A stretch of DNA of 64,000 bases from Isoetes taiwanensis (lineage: Eukaryota > Streptophyta > Lycopodiopsida > Isoetales > Isoetaceae): the NCBI GenBank assembly GCA_021234155.1, contig JAJEKV010000023.1, positions 7,540,009-7,604,008 on the forward strand, read 5' to 3'. A program made the position numbers and the translations under genes. The notes under the pieces are model-generated. The model made no database searches. It was not told where the DNA came from and was given only the letters and a program-made list of their open reading frames with translations. Positions 9,864 to 22,359 of the stretch are shown one piece after another; positions within the stretch are counted from its first letter, which is position 1; every line of letters begins with the position of its first letter.

Positions 9864-12800
9864 GTGGCAGCCCTCCTTGACTCTTACCTGGCTTCTTGCA
9901 ATCGAATTCAACGTCTTGACCATTTTTCTGACACGGAACTTCCTCCTGCCACTGTGGATGTTCATGCTGTCATGAAGCAACCTATGCTCGATGACACTCA
10001 GCAGCCCCTATTCTTCACCACTCAAAATGCTACTCCTCCTATCATGATGCAACCTCCTGCTCATCACTTTCAGGACACGGAGGTTGTTCCACATATTCAA
10101 ACTCCTGAGGTGGAAATCCTGGACATTGGTAACAATCAACCAGTCCGCCTAGCTACCAATCTTCCACCAACCTATAAAGCACGCGTTGTGACGCTGTTCA
10201 AACAATTCAAACATATTTTTACATGGAGCTACAAAGACCTTCGAGGTATCAAAAAAGAATTGAGGGAACTCACCATTCCTACCAAACCTGAAGCACGCCC
10301 AATCTAGCAACAACAGTACAGGCTCAACCCAAATTATCGTGCCGTGTCAAGGCCGAAATTGACAAACTTTTAGCTTGCTGGCTTGATTTATGAGGTCAAA
10401 CACTCTGAATGGGTGAGCCCCATCGTCATTGCTCTCAAGCACAATGGTAAGATCCGCGTTTGTGTGGACTATCGTAAACTCAATCAGGCCAGGGAGCATG
10501 GTCACTTCCCGCTTCCCTTCACAGACCAAGTTCTGGAAGAGGTTGCTGGTCATGAGATGTACTCTTTCATGGATGGCTTTTCAGGGTACAATCAAATTTC
10601 TATCAAGAAAGAAGATCAACTCAAAACTACCTTCACCACCCCGTGAGGCACTTTTGCCTACAAGGTGGTTCCTTTTGGTTTATCAAACTCTCCCTCCACG
10701 TTTCAGCGCATCATGCTCTCTGTCTTTCATGACTATATGAAGGATAAACCTTTTCTCCAGATCTTTCAAGATGACTTTTCAGCCTACAGCTCCATGGACG
10801 ATCACCTCGAGAAGTTAGAGCTCGTGATGAGTCTGGCATCAGTCTAAATCCTGAGAAATGCACCTTTTGCGTCACCTCAGGTGTTCTTTTGGGTCATGTG
10901 GTTAGTAAAGAAGGGATCGCCATGGATCCTGCTAAAATCAGTTGTGTGCTGAAGGCTCAAGCACCATCTAATATTAAAGAGACACGTTCCTTCCTGGGTA
11001 AGGTCAATTACTATTCCACCTTCATTCCTGGACTTGCGGCTATTGCTGATCCTATTCATAAACTCACGGGTGATGAATCCACTTGGGCTTGGAATCCCCA
11101 GGCGGAAGCTGCCTTCCAGAAGTTGAAGCTATTGCTTACTCAGACCCCGGTCCTTGTTCCTCCTCAATGGGACAAGCCTTTTCATGTTCATGTCGATGTC
11201 TCAGCTTTTGCCATTGGTGCTGTTCTCTCTCAGGCATATGACGAGCACACGGATAAACCTATCCGCTATGCCAGCAGAAAACTCAATCCTGTTGAGCGCA
11301 ACTACTCTGCCATGGAGCGGGAAGCCTTGGGCTTAGTTTTCTGTGTCCAACGTTTCCGTCATTATTTGTTGGGAAGCAAGATCAAGTTCTTCGTTGATCA
11401 TCAGGTTCTTGTTTATTTGATCAACAAGGCCACGCCCACGGGTCGAATTGTCGTTGGGTCCTTCTTCTGCAAGAATTCGCTCCCTTCGAAATTGTTCATA
11501 AGGCCGGCAAATCTCACGTTGTGCCAGATTATTTATCACGCATCCACACCGATGATCCCTCCACGGGTGTTTCTGATACCTTTCCAGACGCTCAACTGTT
11601 CCTAGTCACAGCCACGCCCCACTGGTTACAACTTTCAGCAATATCTCCTCACTGGTGCTCTTCCATCTGAAGATCCCACGCTCTCTCCAGAAAAGCTTCA
11701 CTCACGCCGCCGTCAGTTTCTCCGTGAAGTCCGTGACTACACCATGGTTGCGGGCCATCTGTACAAACGCGGCAAAGACATGGTACTCCGTCGCTGTGTT
11801 CTCCCTCATGAGGTGCCTGATATCGTTCGACAAGCCCATGCAGGGCTTGGTGGTAGTCATTTCAGTGGTGACACCACGGCACGCAAAATTCTTCTCGCAG
11901 GCTACTTCTGGCCCACGCTCTTCAAGGATGCCCACGCTCACGCCCGCACGTGTGATGTCTGTCAGCGTGTGGGTCGACCTACGACCCGTGACGCTCTCCC
12001 GTTGACGCCAGTCGCCACGCCACTTCCCTTCAACAAATGGGGAATGGACTTTGTGGGACCCATGGATCTTCCTGCGCGGCACACCCGTGCACGCTACATT
12101 CTGGCATCACGGATTATGCTACCAAATGGGCGGAGGCCTGTGCTCTTCCTGACAAAAATGCAGCCAGTACGACAAAGGTTCTCTACACGCACATCATCAC
12201 GCGTTTTGGTTGTCCCACGGAGCTAGTCAGTGATCGTGGAGTTCATTTTGTCAATCATACCATCAAGGAGCTGACGGATTATCTGCATATCCATCACAGA
12301 AAAAGTACACCTCACTATCCTCAAGGGAATGGTTTGGCTGAAAGCACAAACAAAACTCTCATCACTATTTTGAAGAAAATCTGTGATGCCTCTCGCACGG
12401 ACTGGCAAGAAAAATTACCTACTGTTCTTTGGGCTTACAACACTACTTTCAAAATTGCTACTGGCCAAACTCCTTTCAAGTTGGTCTATGGTCAAGAAGC
12501 TCTCATGCCCTTTGAATATATCCTTCCGACTCTTCGTTTCCAACTTGCTACCGCCCATAATCCACTCGCAGCTCTTAAAGAACGGGTTTATCAACTGGAA
12601 CAGTTGGATGAACTTAGGAGAGATGCTTATATTCGTGTTCTTCATGGCCAACAGTTGCGGAAATCCTTGCATGACAAACATCTTAAGGCCAAAACATTTA
12701 AAGAAGGTGATTTGGTTCTGCTCTATGACTCTCGATACAAAAATTTTCCGGGCAAGTTAAAATTTAGGTGGTTGGGTCCGTATCAAATTATTCAAGTGGT

Positions 12801-12951
12801 GCAACCCAGTGTTTTCAAACTGGCAGAGTTAGATGGCACTCCATTACCTACACTGGTTAATGGTTTTCGCCTAAAACAATTTCATACAGACGATACAAGA
12901 GTTCATTCACACAATCAACAACAACATTCAGACTCAGAAGAAAGTGACTAG
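9864..12951 (+). pseudogene. gypsy-1 pol: RT, RNase H, integrase (copy 1)
   Basis: The RT domain starts near 10200. It shows VCVDYRKLN, MDGFSGYNQI and VPFGLSNSPSTFQRIM, and the active-site motif reads FQDDFSAY (about 10770-10790). RNase H follows (DVSAFAIGAVLSQA, RYASRKLNPVERNYSAMEREAL; 11190-11330). Integrase has the HHCC finger (11790-11970), MDFVGP, the SDRGVHF acidic residue and the NGLAES glutamate (12040-12350), then a GPY-type tail (LKFRWLGPYQI). Breaks are TAG at 10305-10307, a shift near 10370, TGA at 10644-10646, a small deletion near 10830, and shifts near 11450 and 12100. No chromodomain follows. Protein-level decay is mild, so some breaks may be sequencing error. Confidence 0.88.
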
Positions 12952-13559
12952 AAGCATATTTATATTATATTAGTCGCGAAAAACAAAAGGTGGGCATTGC
13001 CCATATACATCGGGCTGAGCCCTATTTACGAAATCCTAAGTTAAAAAGTGCCCCTACTCCGGGTTTGGAGCAGAGGTTATGCGGAGCACATGTTAGAGGC
13101 GGCAAGACATGGTCCCAAATGAGATGGATCACCACCTCCATATCATTAGTCAGGGGGTCGGGATGTTCAGCCATCCCGCTGCACCAGCCATCCATTGGGA
13201 TGCCGCGGTTCTTACACTTCCAGAGATCCAGTGCATTCATACGAGCCATGACCCACTCCTGACAACTGCGCGGCTAGTGCATTCGTTAACGTTAATGGGA
13301 TCCATCGTTGAAAACTGATGCCTCAACTTCGGCCACTGCTCGTCTTATATAGCCCAACCGCTTGGAGCACTGTTGACGTGGACCAATCAAACAATTGCTA
13401 ACGTGGGTGCAATGCAAGGCCATTTCTAATTCCAGAATCTTTTCTCCCGCCGCATATCTAGCCATGGTACCTTCTGACACTTCTTTTTAATGATATCCCA
13501 CTTGGAGTTGCCTGCATTAATTACTATTCCTTCCTTTTACGCCCGTCTGTCATTATTAT
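12952..13559 (+). other. spacer between pol and ORF3, with a possible promoter
   Basis: About 600 bp without a conserved frame. It contains the inverted words GGGCATTGCCC and GGGCTGAGCCC near 12992-13023, and TTATATAG at 13346-13353 upstream of the extra ORF. A subgenomic promoter for that ORF is possible but unproven. The copy at 27085-27691 is nearly identical. Confidence 0.35.
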
Positions 13560-16500
13560 TTGTACTTCCACCAAGCTGTCAAATCCTACCGTTCCTTCAC
13601 GTTTCATCTCCACCGTTCATCTGTTTTTCCTTCACTACTCGGGGACTTAGCCAAAATTTTGCCTCTGAATCGTCCTCTTCCGATCTGTTGCCATCTGGCA
13701 CCATCAATGGTTCCTTTTCCACTATCCTCATGCCCCTTCGCCACAGCCGTGTGCCCTAAAACCTTTTCGCCTCACTTCGGTTTCGTCTCCTACTCTCCGC
13801 TCTCCGGCTTCTTTCGATCCGCTCTCACGCTTCCTTTCTTTTGCTTCTTGCCACGGCTCACTCTTCGGTTACTGCTCCCCAGGGATCCGGCCCTCTTTGA
13901 GTCTGTTATTTTCTCCACTCTTACCTTTCGTGATGCCCTGGAAGGTCCAAGTCAAGAAGTTGCAGAATGCAACGGGCTGTATGAATTCTCCAGGCAGGAA
14001 CTCCCTGCCCCAAATCCGCACCAACTCAGGCAATTTGTTGCTCACATGGTCAACACCACGGCTGATTACGCCACAAGAGTCGATCAGATTTATATTCTGC
14101 TCACTCCAGTTCTTCTTTCTCAGGTATTCCAGTTACCTATTCGCAAGCCTTCTTTATCTTGGGCTTCTTTTTACGAGAACGGGGATGTCACTAAGTATGG
14201 CCAACTTCCTTATCAGGCCAACACTCATAGACTCATGAACATTGCCAAACCACATGATACCTTTGTCAAATTTCTGTGGCGTAAGTTCTATGGGTATTCC
14301 ATCAAGAACACCCACATCAATAAGCAGTTTTTCCACATTGTTATCTTCCACTCCACCCATTCTATTGATTGGCCTCAAATTTTGTTCCTCCGCCTCCTTC
14401 ATGAAATTGATCGCATCCGAGCAACCCCCTCTTTGGGCCTTGAATCTGCCATGGGCGCTCACCTACAGGCCATCCTTCGTCATTGTCTCCCCGCCCCCAG
14501 TCAGGGTTCGCCCACACACCAGAACACGGTCTCTCAAACTTCCACCAAACAGCCCTCATGTCATTCCTGCTGTCCAAGAACTTCATGATGAGACTTCACA
14601 ACCTCGTCCTTCTCCTTCCCCTCGTTGTGCTCAACCCCAAGATGTCATACCCGTCTCCTCTTCATCCACCGAAACTGTGCATTCTCGTTCTCAAGATGTT
14701 TCACAGGCATCCCAGTCTCAAAGACAAACGTGCCCTTTACACCCACCTTCCAGGCAGGCCTTATATCAATATCAACAGGATGTCCAGGAAACTATGCTCA
14801 AGCTTCAAGACTCTCAAGAAACCTTCATGAATGGCATTCAAGGTTACATGGAGACCACGGAAGCCCTTCACAGGGATTTCCAGGCAGCCACCGTCAAAGT
14901 TCAATCTCTCGAAGATAATCTTCAACAAAAGCACGAGGCTCTCTTACAGGCCCGTGAATCTCTCAAGGCTGAACAAGAACAGACTACCCTGCTCGCTGAT
15001 CAATAGGCTCAATTACAGTCCACTATTCAAGAATTGTTGGATCAGATAAAGAACAAGGATAAACTCCTTGCTGACCTCCAAACAATGTACACGGACCTCT
15101 CCCAGAATTACAACAATCAGCTCAAAGAGCTCGATGGGCGAAACGAGCGAATCATTTCTCTAGAAAGCCAATTGGCCACGCTTCAAAGTCAGGTCACGCC
15201 TCTCCAGGCTCAACTCACAGAAGCTCAAAAGTAGAAGATTATTGATGATACAGAGATTGCCACTCTTCGGCTTCAACTCCCCACTCATGGGCAATCCTCT
15301 TCACAGGCCACGCTATCTCACAAAAGGTTCCGGGATCAATCCCGTCTCCTTGTCGACAAAGATAATCAGATCCGCGATTTGGAGCATCAAGTCCAGCAAG
15401 CTGTTCAATCTGCGGAAGAAGCTCAAAATCAACATGAGACGTATATTGATCTTGCTCTCCGCATTCCACAGGACTTTTCCACACCTTCCAAATATATCGG
15501 ATTATGTTGTGGCCCGACGCCATCTTTTTTTTTCTCAAGTGGTATTCGCACAAGGCAAGCTTAATGAGCCCCTTGGCAGCACGGATTTTCTCCAGATCTG
15601 GCCGGACCTTTCCATTGTAGACAAAGGCTTACTCTGTGCCCTATTAGTCTTTGGTCTTCTCCACTGTGCGGATCCAGATTTTGTCATCTTCCGTGTTGTC
15701 CAGCCTATGGCTTATGTTCTTCATGATTTTTATCTGGCTGACACACATGATAAGTTCTTAGATGGGCCCCATCGAATTTTTCAAGCCAACCCTCATGCTC
15801 ACTGGTTGTTATTACAAAACAATCAGTATTTACAGGATCATGCTCAAGCAAACACTCTCAGCACTGAGTACATGCCTGAGCTTGCTCATCACCTCCCTCT
15901 GTGGCAAGCCGAGACGCTCGAACAGATGCGGAAGAATTTAGCTGGCGCTGAGGATCTTCCGTTTGCCCAAATTTACTTACAGCACCTGGGTGGCTACAAC
16001 ACGCTGCGTGCCTTTCTGGACAGTTAGACTATACCCACGGGTTGGGTCTCCCTACCAGTTTATACCATGCTCTCAGGCTCTGATTGGACCAGTGGTGCAG
16101 TGCTCTTGCTGCCGACCTTGTTTGTGAATTCAGGGAACAGGCCCAGAAGCCCACGCCAACAGGCACAGCTCAATCTCCATATGCTTCCTTGGGTGCACCC
16201 CCACGCCCCAGATCTCACCTCGGATTGGCGTCTTCCCTTTTGGACTAAGGTCATGGAAGGCCACGCTGATTGGACTCCTGCTCAGATCTCCACAGATCTT
16301 CGCTGGGATCCACGTTTTGTTTGCCGATCTACTTGGGAAGACGGCGCTACCTTGGAGCACACTGGAAATTGAATCTTCATCCCCAATGAACGAGGTTGGC
16401 AGACGCCCACTCATGCTGTCTGGGGCCTCGATCTCTTTTTGAGCGTCTTTGCCACCTCCCGCATCCTTCGTTCACCCCGTAAGCGTGTTTTTTCTTGCTT

Positions 16501-16654
16501 TAAAGTGCCTTCTCTTGAGTTCTCTGGCCGAAACCTGACCTATCTATTACTGCAACCCCAATGCGAGCGCCAGTGCCTTTGGCCTTCAAACCTGCCTTCT
16601 CATGGAATGCCAGTTTGTCCTTCTTGGAGCCCACCGTGCCTTGGGTGAAAGCTG
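13560..16654 (+). pseudogene. gypsy-1 ORF3, coiled-coil protein in env position (copy 1)
   Basis: A long frame on the pol strand, broken by shifts and stops. The N-terminal part is Ser/Phe/Leu-rich. A globular part (13910-14480) contains FSRQELPAPNPHQLRQF, FVKFLWRKFYGYSI and RLLHEIDRIRATPSLG. A Pro/Ser linker follows, then a strong Gln-rich coiled coil (about 14757-15460) with heptad-like stretches such as VQSLEDNLQQKHEALLQA and LESQLATLQSQVTPLQAQ. The C-terminal domain (15560-16640) contains DKGLLCALLVFGLLHCAD and a Trp-rich region. In-frame stops are at 15004-15006, 15232-15234 and 16025-16027 (TAG) and 16370-16372 (TGA). The position is that of env-like genes in Athila-type elements, but I see no clear signal peptide or C-terminal membrane anchor, so envelope function is not supported. 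The frame is cut at 16654 by the DNA transposon and its tail lies at 22395-22630. Confidence 0.7.
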
Positions 16655-16674
16655 GTGGGTAGCAAAAAAACGCG
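16655..16674. repeat. left terminal inverted repeat, copy A
   Basis: GTGGGTAGCAAAAAAACGCG, imperfectly inverted at 22375-22394. CCAGCA repeats follow at about 16678-16696. Confidence 0.6.
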
Positions 16675-16990
16675 ACTCCAGCACCAGCACCAGCACCCAA
16701 AATACATTTTTTTCCACCCTTCAAACATTTTTTTCCCACCCTTCACCTATATAGTACCACCTATATTCTGCCCGTCTATTCGTCTAGCCGGTACCCGTTT
16801 ATACAATCATTACCTCGCTTGCCGCCCCGTTAATGAATCGCGACCCACCGCAATGTCTGGAACCACTAGACAAACGAACGAACTTTCTCAATTTGTGTTT
16901 TCCAAATCTCTCTTCCCCAACTTTCTCTGTTCGGCCAAGCAACCCGCAATTTATGCTCTCAGTTTTCCACATTAAACAAACGGATCAACC

Positions 16991-18537
16991 ATGGTAAAGA
17001 AGGTGATTGATCCACCCGCTCAAGCAGTAATTCCAACGGAACCCATTTGCCGGGTAAGCAAAAAGCAACAAAACAAAATTTCTATGGGTTTAGGGTTCAA
17101 CCCTGTTAATTCGATTTTCTTGCATTCTTCCAGGCCAGAAGAAACGTTCCCTTAAGACCGGACCTGGCTGATTGCCGAACCGAAGAAGACTTCCATGCGT
17201 ATCGCGGATGCGCCAAACGAGGCGTTCATCCCTCTCAATTTCGAACGGATCTCATATCTGCGGCAGAGTACAATGAAGTTTGGGATACCAACGGGTCATT
17301 CCCGCAAAAAACTTCCATTGACAAGGTAAGGCGAGCACGAAGAAGCTCTAATAGAACTTCGAGCAAAATATACCCGGACGGGTTGAAGAACGAGAAAGTT
17401 AGAAAGACGATTATCATACCTATTTGCATTCAATAACTGCACGAGAGCAAAGCGGGATCCACGAAGTTCAAGGTTAATTGGGCAGCGATTCGCGGCAAAA
17501 AGTAGAGCCTGCAGCGACAAAGGTTAAAAGTGAACCCACCGGCGATGCTCCCGCAAGCGGAGCGGTCGGTCGACAAATCCCGGCAAACCACAAAGACCGA
17601 AAGCATAGCGAAAGGCGGTTTTCGAGGAGGCACCGGGTATTAAATTAGAAGGGAGGCCGTCCATTAGGAGCTTTGCAATGTGCCCAACGGCTTACACGGC
17701 TTATGGGGAGAACATATCACGCGGAAGTCATGTGCACAGTTTGCGAAAAAACCTAAACACGCAAAGGGCTGATTTAGTCTCCAAGAAGGAGCTAGTTGTC
17801 CAGTTCGAGGCTAAGGGAGCTTTCTTCTTGGCTTCACAAGAGAAATTGCGAGAAAATTAAAGACAACATCTCACGCCTTCAAGCGATCCGCAGTCCCGAT
17901 CTTTGGTGCCTCTGGCGAGCTACTAAGCTTGGAGAAAGAGAAAGACATGGCAGAGTACATGCTCAAAGCCCTTGTTGAAATGGGGGGTGGCCCAGTAGAT
18001 GAGGGGATAGTTCAACAGGTGGCCACTATAGCTGCTGAGGTTGCAAACAATGAAGTGCAGCTTGCAAAAGCCAAGCAGCACTTACAGAATCTCAACAGGC
18101 TTAGGGAGCTTACAAGGAGAGCTGGCCAGCTTGTGAGCATCTATCCTGTGACATTCAGGTTGCCAATTGGAGATGAGGAGAGATGCTCCACATGCGGGCT
18201 GGCATTCCAGGATGATTACACCCTAAGTCTGAAGCTGAAATGTGGCCACATATATCATGTCAGCTGCCTGAGTTTGCTTATGGAGAAGACGCACTGCCTC
18301 GAATGCTCAGAAACAGTTCCAGCAGGCTTAGTGGAGGAATTGGGGAAGACAGTCAAGCAGGAACCCTTATATGCTGGGGCAGCACACAAACAGCAAGTTG
18401 AGATAATTGACTTAGATGAGGTGGTAGCTACAACTCCAGACAGCAACAGGAAAAGGAAGCACGTGAAAACACTACTTTTTTGTAATATATACTACTTTTT
18501 TGTAGTATATATGCATGATTACTTTGTGTTATCTTGA
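16991..18537 (+). CDS. transposon-borne RING-H2 protein gene (copy A)
   Basis: Exon 1 (16991-17053) starts MVKKVIDPPAQ. A GT-AG intron precedes exon 2 (17134-17325, ARRNVPLRPDLADCRTEEDF through TSIDK), also followed by GTAAGG. A later exon starts after about 17430, with an ill-defined acceptor. It encodes a basic Ser/Lys-rich stretch, a CTVC motif, a helical region (about 17930-18130) and a RING finger at about 18183-18310: CSTC, KCGHIYHVSC, HCLEC, in C3H2C3 order. The tail has KQQVEIIDLDEV, which resembles a SUMO-interaction motif, and a basic RKRKH near the stop. RING-H2 domains usually act as E3 ubiquitin or SUMO ligases. The gene is in a transposon, so a role in transposition is inferred. 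Small indels at CAG/CTG sites break the frame before 17930. A host gene captured by the element is the alternative. Confidence 0.65.
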
Positions 18538-18779
18538 GTATTGAGTGATCTTGTAAGATGTCTCTAATCTTGAGTGTACAATTTTCTGTAATATATATCA
18601 AGCTTACTCTCCAATACTACAAGCATTGTTTCCAGTACTAAAGTACTCCAATACAGCAGTCCAATACTACAAAACTTGTCTCACAAGCATTGTCTCCAAT
18701 ATAATGATCAAAATTTGAGACAAGTACACAAGTAACTACAGACCTGTCAAAATGATAAAACAACTAGGTCAAAGCATAT
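18538..18779. other. intergenic spacer between convergent genes
   Basis: Short AT-rich spacer with repeated CAATACTACAA words and a TGTAATATAT/TGTAGTATAT pair. It probably serves both genes as 3' UTR and polyadenylation region. In copy B a MITE is inserted at the homologous place. Confidence 0.45.
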
Positions 18780-21700
18780 TCAACCTTCATATGGCGGTAT
18801 CAAATGATCATCGGTGAGTAGCCCGATCAAGGGAAAATCTGTTGGTGCCGAATCGATTCATCTCAAACTTGATAGCCGATACGTGATGATCTTTGAAGGT
18901 CGGACCTTTGTCTTCGAGTAGCTCCCAAGTACCATCGGGCCGACAAAGATAGTACAAACTAGCCAACACATGTTCATCGACATTGAAGGTCGACCCGACT
19001 ATCCTTGACAATTACGTCAAGGATATGCCTCGCTTACTTAACACATTTCACCACATAGAAATCTGCATTCTCCTGATTTCCCTCCTCGCTTTCAACAACA
19101 AAGTTATCACCTTCCTCTATGTTTCCACTAAGCCATTCTCCATCACCTTCAAAAATGCCTCATCGATTTCGTCTTGATTCCTTCACCCGGTAAACTTTTC
19201 TCGCCTTAGAGTAACATATTTCCAATTCTTTAACCTCTGCTTGTTCACACAAGATGACCAGTTTCCTTTCAAACAGTTACCACAGAAACAACTTAAACCT
19301 CTATGAGCCACCCTTGTGCTTGATTTGGCCAAGTATGTCCTAATGCTGTGTATAATCTTGGTCCCTTCTACCCTGGCACAGTCCAGCCGGTCAGTCCTAT
19401 CAACATCATCCTTTCCAATGAACCAGAAGTGCCTGCAAAAAGCCGGCAACAAGTATTGCAGTTCACATACAGTACAAAGGCACAATACAGCAATACACAG
19501 CAGATAAAAGCAGATGAAAGCACTTTTAAAGCGGATGAAAGCACGTTAAAAGCGGATGAATGCGGATGAAAGCATATTACCTCTTGATGTCCCCTGTTCT
19601 TTGGCACCTTCATTCCATTGCGTAGCGCGAATTCCACGAGCATCAGCGGCACCCTAAATCTCACTCCATCATACTTGAGCTGCTCTCTAGTGAATGCCCT
19701 TTAAGGACCCCCTTGCCCATCGTGCTCTCCCTTACCATGGGCTGTCCCAAAGAAATTCCATATTATTTCTTTCCCTAGCTCGTGGTGATATCTTGGTAGG
19801 AAATAGAATGGCCGGGCAGATTTGAATTGGCTAGAACAACCATCTGACCAAACTATATGCCTGGAGAATTCTACACCATTTGATACTAGCCATGAATTGT
19901 GCTTTCTAAGACAGTGCTGCACAAAAAGAGTGTCATGAATCTTGTCATCACCCAAGTAAAAATGGGTTTCCTTCAATAGCTTTCTGATCCCAGAGCTGTT
20001 GTCCATCCTATACGTGATGTGGACGAGAATTGTTATCTGGTCATTGTGCCAATGCTGGCTTTGAACCTCCCTTTGTATTTTTATGCTGTAATTCTCTGCA
20101 AAATCAATTACAGAAACAATGGTGCCATCTTGGATATTGTCCAGGCAACCCCTGAATTGCATGGCCTGCCATCTAGCCCTGTAATTGTGTGGCACGAATA
20201 TCTTCAATGTGGAACACATATATGAAATGAAATCCTTCACTGCCGTTCTCTTGTAAGACAATCTAAGGACTGGCTTTGGTCCTTTCTTTTTTTCCCCTTG
20301 CCATTTGAGGTCTCATCTTGTCTTTGCTGCGGCTTGGTGTGTCCCACCGGTACCCTTGGATTTCTTACTTTTGTTTCCCTTCTTCTCAACTTGTGCGGCG
20401 GCTTGGTGTGTCCCACCACTACCTTGGATTTCTTACTTTTGTTTCCCTTCTTGGTGGCATTGGATCTTTTCTTTCTTACGCCACCGCACTTCCTTGTAAC
20501 GCAGTGCAACTCCACCAAATTCTTCGTCTCCACTGGAATCAGAACAAGGTCTGCAGTAGCATATATTCTGAAAGATTAGCGCATATTGAAAGCATAAAAG
20601 CGATATTCAAATGGATGACAAAGACATATCGGCATGCTTCAGACAAGCAATAAAGAGAGTATTACCTTTTCAAACGTCTTCCATTCAAGCAAGAACTCAT
20701 GATTCTCTCTTTCTCTTGGACATATCACGAAGACTTTTTTTATGCCACTTCGACATGTCCGCATCAAGCGGTCATGTTTATACCATTCTTCAACCTCGCT
20801 CTTGTTGCAAATCCACGACCCTCGAGAGCTCGCTGGTTGAGTCATCACGTATGTTGGCTGGCGGAACAATTCTCACCAGTCCACAGACCTCGCCGTGCAC
20901 TTGCACTCTTTACCATGGAATCCGGTTTTTTGACCTTAATGCATTCGATTGCTACCGGCATACTCCAACTTCATATGGTATATGCAACAACAGGTTTCCC
21001 TTTACGATACTTTCTTTACATAAATAGGCTTCAACTTCTCGAGAAAGCCTTTAAGCAAACAGGGTGTTCGGGATGTGCCTTTTTGTATTGTTGATATAGC
21101 TGCAATTTGAATGGTGGCCTTTGGTTAGGAATATTTATGCAATAATAGCAAAAAAAAAAGAATGGATGGAAACTTGTACCGTGTGACCTCCATAAGGTGC
21201 AAGGGATAAGAAATTCGGGCTTGACTCTCCAACGGTGTTCACAACATCTTTCTTGCAAGGAGAGACTCTGCTATTTTGTTTCCAGAATTCTGTTATGCTT
21301 TGCTTGCAAGCAGGGGTGAGAGAATCGCACCTCAACCTCCTTTGGAAACAAGACCACGAACCATTTCCAAGGAAGGCTTCCGATTTCCTTAATCAAAGGC
21401 GGATTGCAATAGTTGACCTCATGCAACCTATCATAAGAAATATTGCACATTAATCAATGAACATATCCCAACCAAAGATCACTTTCAGATACAAGCACTT
21501 GAAAGCATGAAGAAGCACAGGCATGAAAGCAAAAATTAGATGTACCTAACAGCCCACGCCATAGTGGAATTGCATCTCGATTTTGTGGAAGAAGCCATCA
21601 CAAGTGTAGAGGTTCGGCTCTCCAAATATCATGGTTCCTTTGCCTCTTTGTGGCTGCCATTGTCTGCATTTCAAGTTGTTGAGCAAAGACCCCCCCATGC

Positions 21701-22094
21701 CTTGCACTCCTTTGGATTTGGCAAAATTCCGTGTTCCGAGATTTCCATTTTCGTGGTGATGAACCACCCTCTTCATCACATCGGCCTTGAGTTCGGGTGA
21801 ATGCTTTTTGTGAGCTTATTGAAGTAATCAACTACTTGCTTGGCTATTTCTTGCTGCGTCTCATGCTCGAGATCCTCCCGCTCAACCGCTTTTTTCATCT
21901 TATTTCGTAATCAGTATTCTCTCTTTCGGCTGTATCCAATTTCTTGTAAATTGCGAGGAGAAACTGGATCTTCACGTGATATTTCACGTGTTGCATTGAC
22001 ATCCAACAAATCGGAACAACAGATTGGGATTCATCGGGCCGAAAATCCAATGCTAAGCGTGTGATTGCCTCCAGGCCGGTATCGGGGGCGCCAT
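18780..22094 (-). pseudogene. DDE transposase gene (copy A)
   Basis: It reads from an ATG at 22092-22094 to a TGA at 18780-18782, with several introns. The best-preserved exon (19701-20261) holds VIDFAENYSI (Asp about residue 53), IVWSDGCSSQFKSA (Asp about 140) and FFGTAHGKGEHDGQG (about 171-184), spaced like a DDE/RNase H-fold catalytic core. An upstream Cys-rich exon precedes the core. Downstream is a C-terminal part with RGLSCFCGNCLKGNW, then a FNVDEHVLASLYY domain. Many frameshifts relative to copy B lie at CAG/CTG sites and may be sequencing errors. The product would bind the element ends and move both genes. The superfamily is unassigned. Confidence 0.65.
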
Positions 22095-22359
22095 GAAATT
22101 CACGAGAGAGGGAGGATGAGTGAATTGGAGGGAGAATTTTTGCGGGCCATGACGAAGTAATCCAATTTGCAACGTACTACCACACCACTCGCGCGAAAAT
22201 CCAGCCAAAATCCCACAATCATTTTCCTAACGGTTCGTTCATGAGGTGGACGTGTGCGTACATGAAGGGCGTAAAAAAAATGACGGGCAGTTACACCCAT
22301 CAGCACCCAGATTAAGCAAAAAGCGGGGGGGTGCTTTAAGCGGGCAAAAACCCTGCTAT

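Noticed and set aside
10305-10307. Programmed UAG readthrough in gypsy-1
   Set aside because: Several TAG/TGA codons at unrelated positions in pol and ORF3, together with frameshifts, fit decay or calling error better than one recoding site.
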